Shown: positions 24,419 through 31,958 of the stretch, in pieces
Numbering within the stretch: the first letter of the stretch is position 1
How the letters are laid out: each line of letters begins with the position of its first letter
NCBI GenBank assembly: GCA_017472925.1
Contig: JAFUNS010000011.1
Location: forward strand, 1-46,843
Direction: 5' to 3'
DNA: 46,843 nt
Source: Bacteroides sp.
GTDB taxonomy: Bacteria; Bacteroidota; Bacteroidia; Bacteroidales; Bacteroidaceae
The notes under the pieces: model-generated
The model's input: only the letters and a program-made list of their open reading frames with translations
Databases searched by the model: none
What the model was told of the DNA's origin: nothing
Translations under genes and position numbers: made by a program

Positions 24419-25786
24419 ATGACTCAAAAAGGAAACGCCACCCTACTCGGCACAGAGCCTATAGGCAAACTGTTGATGCAGTATGCCATTCCGGCCATCA
24501 TCGCCATGACGGCAACTTCATTATATAACATGGTAGACAGCATCTTTATCGGACATGGTGTAGGACCTTTGGCTATCTCAGGATTGGCCATCACCTTTCC
24601 GTTCATGAACCTCGGTGCTGCCTTCGGTGCCATGGTGGGTGTAGGTGCTTCTACCCTGATATCAGTCAAATTGGGACAACGGGATTACAGTACAGCTCAA
24701 ACGGTGCTGGGTAATGTTATTACGTTAAATGTAATCATCGGGGTGGTCTATAGCATTGTTTGCTTATTATTCCTCGATCCTATTCTATACTTTTTCGGAG
24801 CCAGTGCCGACACCATTGGTTATGCCCGCGATTTCATGGAAGTCATACTTCTGGGCAATATCTTCACCCATATGTATTTGGGACTGAATGCAGTACTCCG
24901 TGCCGCCGGTCATCCACAAAAAGCCATGTATGCCACTATCAACACGGTTATCATCAATACCATTCTGGCACCTATATTTATTTACGGATTTGAATGGGGC
25001 ATCCGTGGGGCCGCCATCGCTACTGTTATTGCACAGGTCATTTCACTAACCTGGCAATTCAAGATATTAACCAATAAGAATGAATTGTTGCATCTTCGTA
25101 AAGGTATCTATCGTTTACAGAGCCACATTGTAAAGAATATGGTAGCCATCGGACTTTCACCCTTCTGCATGAACGTAGCCTCATGTTTCATTGTGATATT
25201 TATCAATAAAGGATTGAAAGAATACGACGGCGACTTGGCCATCGGTGCCTATGGTATTGTGAACCGCTTGGCGTTTATCTGTGTTATGATTGTGATGGGT
25301 ATTACACAAGGTATGCAACCTATAGCCGGATATAACTACGGAGCGCAACAATATCAGCGTGTTACTAAGGTGCTGAAGCTATCCATTTGGGGAGCCACAG
25401 CCATCACGACTCTTACCTTTTTAGTAGGTGAACTGATGCCCGAATTGGCCGCATCAATCTTTACCACCGACCAAGGTCTCATCAGTCGGGCTGCTGAAGG
25501 ATTCCGCATTGTGGTATTGGTCTTCCCCATTGTAGGTTTCCAAATGGTGACATCCAACTTTTTCCAGAGCATTGGCATGGCAAACAAGGCCATTTTCTTG
25601 TCGCTCACCCGTCAATTGCTCTTCTTATTACCTTGCCTCATCATCCTGCCCCGATTTATGGGAGCGGCCGGCATTTGGTGGAGTATGCCCATCAGCGATT
25701 TGATTGCAAGTATAGTAGCAGGTGTATTGCTTTACAAACAATTCCAACTCTTTAAAAAGTCAGAAATCAATAACCATAAATCATAA
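24419..25786 (+). CDS. MATE-family efflux transporter
   Basis: 455 residues. A 500-residue frame reaches back to 24284, but its first 45 codons run through the repeat and promoter box; the ATG at 24419 (MTQKGNATLL) is 25 bases past the -7 box and puts the protein at normal MATE length. About 12 membrane segments in two similar halves; TEPIGKLLMQYAIPAI, SIFIGHGVGPLAI and the GYNYGAQQ segment (second half) are typical. It exports drugs or metabolites with sodium or proton influx; substrate unknown. Operon with the downstream kinase-like gene (14-base gap). Confidence 0.92.
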   Translation: MTQKGNATLLGTEPIGKLLMQYAIPAIIAMTATSLYNMVDSIFIGHGVGPLAISGLAITFPFMNLGAAFGAMVGVGASTLISVKLGQRDYSTAQTVLGNVITLNVIIGVVYSIVCLLFLDPILYFFGASADTIGYARDFMEVILLGNIFTHMYLGLNAVLRAAGHPQKAMYATINTVIINTILAPIFIYGFEWGIRGAAIATVIAQVISLTWQFKILTNKNELLHLRKGIYRLQSHIVKNMVAIGLSPFCMNVASCFIVIFINKGLKEYDGDLAIGAYGIVNRLAFICVMIVMGITQGMQPIAGYNYGAQQYQRVTKVLKLSIWGATAITTLTFLVGELMPELAASIFTTDQGLISRAAEGFRIVVLVFPIVGFQMVTSNFFQSIGMANKAIFLSLTRQLLFLLPCLIILPRFMGAAGIWWSMPISDLIASIVAGVLLYKQFQLFKKSEINNHKS

Positions 25787-25800
25787 ATCAGAAGAATACC

Positions 25801-26430
25801 ATGAATAACCACTATGTCATCAACCTTGGCCGTCAGCTCGGTAGCGGCGGAAAGGAAATAGGCGAAAAGCTTGCCCGTGAACTGAACATTGCTTTCTACG
25901 ACAAGGAACTTATACGCTTGGCTTCGGAAGAAAGCGGATTGTGTAAGGAATTCTTCGAAAAGGCCGACGAACGTACGCAAAAGACCTTCATCGGAGCCTT
26001 GTTCGGCAACCGTTTACCTTTTGTGGGCGACGGAGCCATTCCCTACGGTTCCTGTCTGAACAACGACTCCCTGTTCAAGATACAGAGCGACGTAATTCGT
26101 GGATTGGCCGAAAACGGTTCATGTCTCTTTGTAGGACGCTGTGCCGACTACATTCTACGCGACCATCCTCGTCAGGTAAACATTTTCATTTCTGCATCGA
26201 AGGAAGCCCGTATAGAACGCATCATGCAGAAGGAAGGCATTACTGCCGAACAGGCTGAAGAGCTGATAACCAAAGCTGACAAGAAACGTTCTGCTTACTA
26301 CAATTATTACAGCTACAACACCTGGGGAGCAGCTGCTACCTACCACCTTTGCATCGATTCGTCGGTATTGGGCATCGATGGTACTGTAGCATTTATCAAA
26401 GATTTCGTGAAGAAGAAATTGGGAATATAA
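25801..26430 (+). CDS. Cytidylate kinase-like family protein
   Basis: 209 residues beginning with a P-loop-like segment GRQLGSGGKEIGEKLA (10-25), then FYDKELIRLA, a variable middle and FVGRCADYILRDHP and KKRSAYYNYYS segments that characterise the cytidylate-kinase-like family (Cytidylate_kin2). True CMP kinase has GxSGSGKGT; here the Lys is shifted and the Ser/Thr is absent, so nucleotide binding is plausible but CMP kinase activity is not established. Cotranscribed with the MATE gene. Its TAA (26428-26430) abuts the stop of convergent ppk1 with no spacer. Confidence 0.85.
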   Translation: MNNHYVINLGRQLGSGGKEIGEKLARELNIAFYDKELIRLASEESGLCKEFFEKADERTQKTFIGALFGNRLPFVGDGAIPYGSCLNNDSLFKIQSDVIRGLAENGSCLFVGRCADYILRDHPRQVNIFISASKEARIERIMQKEGITAEQAEELITKADKKRSAYYNYYSYNTWGAAATYHLCIDSSVLGIDGTVAFIKDFVKKKLGI

Positions 26431-28485
26431 TTACTCGTTTTTCTCCTTCAAATATTCATAGAAAGCATACTGCGCCCGTACCGGTGGAGCCAGTTCATCA
26501 CGCTTCATCACATTGCGTAAATGTTCGTCCACCCAACCGGCTTTCTGGTTGTCGGCCAATTGGATGTGCAGCATGTCTATCATCTCCTGTTTCAACCGGG
26601 CATCGAGTATTGGAGTTACAGCCTCTATACGGCGGTAAAGGTTACGACGCATCCAGTCGGGTGAACCCATATAGACCAAGGGCTGACCACCGTTATAGAA
26701 ATACCACACACGGGCATGTTCCAAGAATCCGTCCACAATACGGGTAATACGAATATTACGACTATACGGCTGATTGGGAATGAGGCAACAAATACCACGT
26801 ACAATAAGGTCTATCTGAACACCTGCTTCGCTGGCCCGATAGAGTTCTTCTATCATGGCAGGGTCTTGCAAAGCATTCATTTTAAGAATAATGTGCGCCT
26901 TTTTGCCCGCACAAGCCATATTTATTTCAAAACCAAGACGACGTTTCAATTCAGGTAACAAATTGAAACGAGGAACCAACAGGTGTTTGAACTTAGGTTC
27001 GGTTATTTCCTTACTCAACAGACGGAACAGGTTATGAAGGTCGTCCACCATTTCCTGATTGGAAGTAACCAAGGCCGAATCGGCATAAACCGTCGCTGTC
27101 TTTTCGTTGAAATTGCCTGTACTAATGTAGGCAAAACTCTTCTTAGGACGTCCGTCCTTATGGTAACGAAGTACAAGTGCTACCTTAGCATGCACCTTCA
27201 ATCCTGGAATACTATATATAATATGTATACCGGCCTTCTGCATCAACTCGGCAGTGGCCAGATTATTCTCTTCATCAAACCGTGCCTTCAGTTCCACAAA
27301 TACCGTCACCCGTTTGCCATTCTGTGCGGCGGCTATCAGCGTATTGATTACTTCGGAATGAGGCGCCACCCGATATTGGGTAATCATGATTTCCTTAACG
27401 GAAGGATCGTGCACAGCCTCATACAAGAAATGGATAAAGTGGTCGAACGAGTAATAAGGATAGTGCAATAGCAAATCGCGCTTGCCTACATAACGGAATA
27501 CCGATTGTTTCTTACCCAAGCAATCCAAATACATGGGTTGTGGCTTACGTGCTGCGAGCAATTCCTTATTGGGATTCGGCAGATGAGACAAATCTTCCAA
27601 GTTCAGATGCTTGTCGCCAGGAATCAGCTCATCACGGTTGATGTCAAACGCATCGGCCAAATAGTCCAAATAGTCCTGTGGCATGTGGCGGTCGTATACA
27701 AAACGGCACACTGCTCCTATCTTGCGTTTCTTGACTTTCTTTTTCAGCTGCTCCACCATCTTCTCGCTGGTCGAAGCATCATCGACAAACACATCGGCAT
27801 CACGTGAGATCTTACAACAATAGCTACAATCCACCTCATATCCAGGGAACATCACACCAATATTGGCCTTGATGATGTCCTCCATAAACATCAGGTAATG
27901 ATTGTCTCCTACCTTAGGCAACTCTATGAAACGGGGCACCTTGCTATAAGGCAGTTTCATGATGAAATATTCCTTTTCGCCCGTATCCTTACGGATAACC
28001 CGAGTGGACAAATACAGACGATTGTCGCGAATAAATGTTCTTACCCTCTCCTTGCAAACCGGAACGGGAAGCAAATACGGAAAAATTTCTTCCATAAAGA
28101 AGTTGGCTATAAAAGGACGATGCATGTCCTCCACTTCTTGTTGGCTTTGATAGAAAATAATATGATTGGTCTTGAGACCTGGAATAATCTTCTGCTCGTA
28201 AATGCGGATACGGTCTTCAAGCTGCTTGTTCACCTCTTCCCCAATCTGATGTATCAGCTGGCGGGCCTCTTCCTGCGTCATATCCTCACTATAACCACCA
28301 TTAGCCACCGCCTTATGCTCGGCTATACGGACTTTATAGAACTCTTCGAGGTTGGAAGAATAGATAGAGATAAAGTTGATTCGTTCGTACAGAGGGAGCG
28401 AGTCATCATCGGCTTCCAGCAACACCCTGTGATTGAACGACAACCAACTGACATCGCGTTTGAAATAATGATATTTGCTTTCCAT
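26431..28485 (-). CDS. ppk1: Polyphosphate kinase 1
   Basis: 684 residues from the ATG at 28485 (MESKYHYF). The frame could extend to a TTG at 28533, but those 16 codons cross the promoter box at 28503-28510, so they would not be transcribed. PPK1 polymerises the gamma phosphate of ATP into polyphosphate at the membrane. Domain order: N-terminal helical domain with VSWLSFNHRVLLEA (~12-25), head domain, and two phospholipase-D-like catalytic domains with phospho-acceptor His432 in LKVHAKVALV, plus STGNFNEKTA. Length is normal. Divergent from the phosphoesterase gene, with promoters two bases apart. Confidence 0.95.
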   Translation of the reverse strand: MESKYHYFKRDVSWLSFNHRVLLEADDDSLPLYERINFISIYSSNLEEFYKVRIAEHKAVANGGYSEDMTQEEARQLIHQIGEEVNKQLEDRIRIYEQKIIPGLKTNHIIFYQSQQEVEDMHRPFIANFFMEEIFPYLLPVPVCKERVRTFIRDNRLYLSTRVIRKDTGEKEYFIMKLPYSKVPRFIELPKVGDNHYLMFMEDIIKANIGVMFPGYEVDCSYCCKISRDADVFVDDASTSEKMVEQLKKKVKKRKIGAVCRFVYDRHMPQDYLDYLADAFDINRDELIPGDKHLNLEDLSHLPNPNKELLAARKPQPMYLDCLGKKQSVFRYVGKRDLLLHYPYYSFDHFIHFLYEAVHDPSVKEIMITQYRVAPHSEVINTLIAAAQNGKRVTVFVELKARFDEENNLATAELMQKAGIHIIYSIPGLKVHAKVALVLRYHKDGRPKKSFAYISTGNFNEKTATVYADSALVTSNQEMVDDLHNLFRLLSKEITEPKFKHLLVPRFNLLPELKRRLGFEINMACAGKKAHIILKMNALQDPAMIEELYRASEAGVQIDLIVRGICCLIPNQPYSRNIRITRIVDGFLEHARVWYFYNGGQPLVYMGSPDWMRRNLYRRIEAVTPILDARLKQEMIDMLHIQLADNQKAGWVDEHLRNVMKRDELAPPVRAQYAFYEYLKEKNE

Positions 28486-28502
28486 AATCGAAAACTTTTG
28501 GC

Positions 28503-28510
28503 CAAATATA
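28503..28510 (-). promoter_or_regulatory. -7 promoter box for ppk1
   Basis: Minus strand reads TATATTTG, 17 bases before the chosen ATG at 28485, predicting a very short leader of about 10 bases. This decides the ppk1 start. Confidence 0.6.
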
Positions 28511-28512
28511 GC

Positions 28513-28520
28513 TATCTTTG
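28513..28520 (+). promoter_or_regulatory. -7 promoter box for the YfcE-like phosphoesterase
   Basis: TATCTTTG, 19 bases before the ATG at 28540 and only two bases from the opposing ppk1 box. This rules out the long upstream extension of the phosphoesterase frame. Confidence 0.65.
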
Positions 28521-28539
28521 TGCGAATAAACAAAGAATT

Positions 28540-29031
28540 ATGACGAGAATTGGAATTTTATCGGATACTCATGGGTATTGGGACGATCGCTACCTGAAGC
28601 ATTTTGAGATGTGCGACGAGATTTGGCATGCCGGCGACATCGGTTCATTGGAGTTGATTCAGAAGTTAGCGGTCTTCAAACCTGTACGTGCCGTATATGG
28701 AAATATAGACGGAGGCGACATTCGTCGCATCTATCCAGAAACAAACCGGTTTACGGTAGACGGTACCGATGTACTCATCAAACATATCGGAGGCTATCCG
28801 GGGAATTACGATCCTTCTATCCGGGCCAAGTTGTTCGTCTGTCCACCCCAACTCTTTATCAGCGGACATTCGCACATCTTGAAGGTGAAATTCGACAAGA
28901 CCTTGAACCTGCTCCATATCAATCCAGGTGCGGCAGGGAAATACGGATGGCACAAAACCCGCACACTGGTACGTTTGGCCATAGACAACGGAACGTTCAA
29001 TGATCTGGAAGTAATAGAATTGGCCGAATAG
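28540..29031 (+). CDS. YfcE/MJ0936-type metallophosphoesterase
   Basis: 163 residues. The open frame runs back antisense to ppk1, but the ATG at 28540 is right because the metal-binding motif ILSDTHG (6-12) must lie at the N-terminus. Further metal ligands: AGDIGS (~36), VYGNIDG (~58), ISGHSH (~111) and INPGAAG. The length matches the YfcE/MJ0936 group of two-metal phosphodiesterases that act on cyclic nucleotides or model phosphodiesters; the physiological substrate is unknown. Ends 56 bases before rfbB, which has its own promoter box, so the two may be only partly cotranscribed. Confidence 0.92.
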   Translation: MTRIGILSDTHGYWDDRYLKHFEMCDEIWHAGDIGSLELIQKLAVFKPVRAVYGNIDGGDIRRIYPETNRFTVDGTDVLIKHIGGYPGNYDPSIRAKLFVCPPQLFISGHSHILKVKFDKTLNLLHINPGAAGKYGWHKTRTLVRLAIDNGTFNDLEVIELAE

Positions 29032-29055
29032 TTATGCCATTCCAAAAAGTTTATT

Positions 29056-29063
29056 TACCTTTG
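29056..29063 (+). promoter_or_regulatory. -7 promoter box for rfbB
   Basis: TACCTTTG, identical to the MATE promoter box, ends 24 bases before the ATG at 29088 and lies downstream of the ATG at 29034 that would otherwise begin the frame. Confidence 0.65.
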
Positions 29064-29087
29064 CACCGTGATATAAAGAGAAACTAT

Positions 29088-30227
29088 ATGAAAACTTATC
29101 TTGTAACAGGAGCAGCCGGATTTATCGGCGCCAACTACATCAAGTATATTTTGGCCAAACATGACGACGTTAAAGTAGTGATTCTGGACGCTTTAACCTA
29201 TGCCGGAAACTTGGGAACCATTGTTAACGATATAGACAACGAACGCTGTTTCTTTGTTAAAGGAGACATCTGCGACCAAGCTTTGGCCGACCAACTGTTT
29301 GCCGAATATAAGTTCGACTATGTGGTGAATTTCGCAGCCGAAAGCCATGTAGACCGAAGCATTGAAAATCCGCAATTATTCTTGCAAACCAATATATTAG
29401 GAACCCAGAACTTACTGGATGCAGCCCGTCGTGCTTGGGTAACCGGTAAGGACGAACATGGCTATCCCACCTGGCGAAAAGGAGTACGCTATCATCAGGT
29501 ATCTACCGATGAGGTATACGGAAGCCTCGGTGCCGAAGGTTTCTTTACCGAAACCACCCCACTTTGTCCGCATAGCCCATACAGCGCCTCCAAGACCAGT
29601 GCAGATATGATTGTAATGGCATACCACGACACTTACAAGATGCCGGTTACCATTACCCGCTGTTCAAACAACTACGGTCCGTACCACTTCCCAGAAAAAC
29701 TGATTCCATTGATTATCAAGAATATTTTGGAAGGCAAGAACCTGCCGGTATATGGTGATGGAAAGAACGTACGCGATTGGTTGTACGTAGAAGATCATTG
29801 CAAAGCCATTGATTTGGTAGTACGTAAGGGACAAGAAGGTGAGGTATATAATGTAGGTGGCCACAACGAAAAGCAGAACATCGAGATTGTGAAGCTGACC
29901 ATTGCCACTATCCATCAAATGATGACCGAACACCCTGAATACCGTCAAATCCTGAAAAAGAAGGAATTGAACGAAAAGGGTGAAATCAGTATCGATTGGA
30001 TGAACGATTCACTTATCACTTTTGTGAAAGACCGTTTGGGCCACGACCAACGCTATGCCATCGACCCCACAAAGATAACCAACGAACTCGGTTGGTATCC
30101 CGAAACCAAATTCGAAGTGGGTATCGTCAAGACTATCCAATGGTATCTGGAAAATCAAGCTTGGGTGGAAGAAGTTACCAGCGGCGATTACCAACACTAT
30201 TACGAACGAATGTATAAAGGAAGATAA
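29088..30227 (+). CDS. rfbB: dTDP-glucose 4,6-dehydratase
   Basis: 379 residues from MKTYLVTG; 18 upstream codons would cross the promoter box and precede the Rossmann motif unusually. An extended SDR enzyme: NAD-binding TGAAGFIGANY (7-17), catalytic STDEVYG and YSASK (Tyr, Lys), and the CSNNYGPYHFPEKLIPL substrate motif. It converts dTDP-glucose to the 4-keto-6-deoxy sugar for dTDP-rhamnose and related surface sugars. At ~380 residues it is slightly longer than the usual ~350-360, with extra residues around 275-310 (KKKELNEKGEIS). No rfbA, rfbC or rfbD lies beside it, so the pathway is split. Confidence 0.95.
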   Translation: MKTYLVTGAAGFIGANYIKYILAKHDDVKVVILDALTYAGNLGTIVNDIDNERCFFVKGDICDQALADQLFAEYKFDYVVNFAAESHVDRSIENPQLFLQTNILGTQNLLDAARRAWVTGKDEHGYPTWRKGVRYHQVSTDEVYGSLGAEGFFTETTPLCPHSPYSASKTSADMIVMAYHDTYKMPVTITRCSNNYGPYHFPEKLIPLIIKNILEGKNLPVYGDGKNVRDWLYVEDHCKAIDLVVRKGQEGEVYNVGGHNEKQNIEIVKLTIATIHQMMTEHPEYRQILKKKELNEKGEISIDWMNDSLITFVKDRLGHDQRYAIDPTKITNELGWYPETKFEVGIVKTIQWYLENQAWVEEVTSGDYQHYYERMYKGR

Positions 30228-30230
30228 ACT

Positions 30231-30261
30231 AAAAAGGAGCAGTAAAACTGCTCCTTTTTTT
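30231..30261. terminator. Bidirectional terminator between rfbB and the ABC-F gene
   Basis: Arms AAAAAGGAGCAGT (30231-30243) and ACTGCTCCTTTTT (30247-30259) are perfect over 13 bp with a three-base loop. A T-run follows on the plus strand and the leading A-run provides a T-run on the minus strand, serving both convergent genes. Confidence 0.9.
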
Positions 30262-30268
30262 TATTCAT

Positions 30269-31906
30269 TTACTTTCTTTCCAACTCCTGCAAACTTTCCA
30301 ATTTCTTTGTTTCGAGGAACTCGTAAATGCCACAGAGGTGTTCCTTCACTTTCTTATTACCGAATTCATAGACTTTGGTTACCAGGCCATCGAGGAAATC
30401 ACGGTCGTGACTTACTACTATCAGGGTACCGTCGAAATCGACCAAAGCTTGTTTCAGGATATCCTTGGTCTTCATGTCGAGATGGTTGGTAGGTTCGTCG
30501 AGAATCAACAAATTGACAGGTTCCAACAACAACTTAATCATAGCCAAACGGGTACGTTCTCCCCCACTCAACACCTTTACTTTCTTCATGGATGCTTCGG
30601 GACTACCAAACATAAAGGCACCCAACAAATCGCGTATCTTGTTGCGGATATCGCCTTTAGCTACATCGTCGATGGTTTGGAAAACGGTGAGGTTCTCGTC
30701 CAATAGCGATGCCTGGTTCTGGGCAAAATAGCCTATCTGCACATTGTGACCAAGGGTGAGTGTACCTTCATGCGCTATCTCGTTCATGATACACTTTACC
30801 AATGTAGACTTACCTTCACCATTTTTGCCCACAAAAGCCACCTTATCGCCCCGTTCGATAGTGAGCGATGCATTCTTGAATACTACGTGCTCGCCATAGG
30901 TCTTCCCTACTCCATCCATGATAACGGGGTAGTTTCCGCTTCGGGGCGAAGGAGGGAACTTCAAACGAAGGGCCGAAGTATCTTCTTCGTCCACTTCGAT
31001 TATCTGAAGCTTTTCGAGCATCTTTACACGGCTCTGCACTTGTAACGTTTTGCTATAAGTACCTTTGAAACGTTCGATGAAGTCCTTGGTTTCCTGAATC
31101 ATCTTCTGTTGTTCCTCGTATTGTTTCATCTGCTGTTCGCGACGTTCCTTGCGAAGAACCAAGTATTGCGAATAGTTCACCTTATAATCGTAGATGCGTC
31201 CCATGGTCACTTCGATGGTACGAGTAGTAATACTATCAACAAACTTACGGTCGTGACTGATGACAATCACCGCCTTAGCACTATTGATGAGGAATTCTTC
31301 CAACCATTGGATGGATTCAATATCGAGGTGGTTGGTAGGCTCATCGAGCAACAACACATCGGGGTTCTGTAGCAACAACTTGGCTAACTCGATACGCATA
31401 CGCCAACCGCCACTAAATTCGCTGGTAGGCTTACTGAAATCTTCGCGTAAGAAACCAAGGCCAAGCAACGCCTTTTCTACATCTTCTTCAAAGTGAGTAA
31501 GGTCGATGGCATAGAACTTCTCGCTCATGGTCGACACCTTTTCAATCAAGGACATGTACTCATCGCTTTCATAATCGGTTCGTTCGGCCAATTCCTTATT
31601 GATAGCCTCTATCTCGGCTTCCATCTGATGCAGATGAGCAAAAGCTTGCGAAGCTTCCTCGAACACGGTGCGTCCGTCTTCGGTCATCAGGTGTTGGGGC
31701 AGATAAGCCACGACACAATCTTTGGGAGCCGTTACCTTACCACGGGTAGGCTGACGTACTCCGGCTAATATCTTCAACAAGGTTGATTTGCCCGCACCGT
31801 TCTTTCCCATCAAGGCAATGCGGTCCTTTTCATTAATCTGAAAGGATATATCACTGAATAAGGTGGTACCGCCAAACTCGACGGTCAATCCATCTACTGA
31901 AATCAT
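30269..31906 (-). CDS. ABC-F family ATPase (translation factor type)
   Basis: 545 residues, with two ABC ATPase domains in one chain and no membrane segments. Domain 1: Walker A GKNGAGKST (~34-42), signature EFSGGWRMR, Walker B LLLDEPTNHLD. Linker (P-site tRNA interaction motif region) with charged helices ~235-310. Domain 2: GKNGEGKST, LSGGERTR, LILDEPTNHLD. ABC-F proteins act on the ribosome; the layout is closest to the YbiT/Uup-like branch, but I cannot decide between a housekeeping factor and an antibiotic-protection protein. Single gene with its own promoter; its -33 region lies in the tail of the GH35 gene. Confidence 0.92.
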   Translation of the reverse strand: MISVDGLTVEFGGTTLFSDISFQINEKDRIALMGKNGAGKSTLLKILAGVRQPTRGKVTAPKDCVVAYLPQHLMTEDGRTVFEEASQAFAHLHQMEAEIEAINKELAERTDYESDEYMSLIEKVSTMSEKFYAIDLTHFEEDVEKALLGLGFLREDFSKPTSEFSGGWRMRIELAKLLLQNPDVLLLDEPTNHLDIESIQWLEEFLINSAKAVIVISHDRKFVDSITTRTIEVTMGRIYDYKVNYSQYLVLRKERREQQMKQYEEQQKMIQETKDFIERFKGTYSKTLQVQSRVKMLEKLQIIEVDEEDTSALRLKFPPSPRSGNYPVIMDGVGKTYGEHVVFKNASLTIERGDKVAFVGKNGEGKSTLVKCIMNEIAHEGTLTLGHNVQIGYFAQNQASLLDENLTVFQTIDDVAKGDIRNKIRDLLGAFMFGSPEASMKKVKVLSGGERTRLAMIKLLLEPVNLLILDEPTNHLDMKTKDILKQALVDFDGTLIVVSHDRDFLDGLVTKVYEFGNKKVKEHLCGIYEFLETKKLESLQELERK

Positions 31907-31935
31907 AGGTTATTGTCTTTTGAAATTTTGAAGTG

Positions 31936-31943
31936 CAAAGATA
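31936..31943 (-). promoter_or_regulatory. -7 promoter box for the ABC-F gene
   Basis: Minus strand reads TATCTTTG, ending 29 bases before the ATG at 31906. Confidence 0.6.
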
Positions 31944-31958
31944 GTCAAAAATATTATA

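Noticed and set aside
27898-28539. Long N-terminal extension of the phosphoesterase frame
   Set aside because: It is antisense to ppk1 and lies upstream of the promoter box at 28513-28520; the metal motif belongs at the N-terminus.
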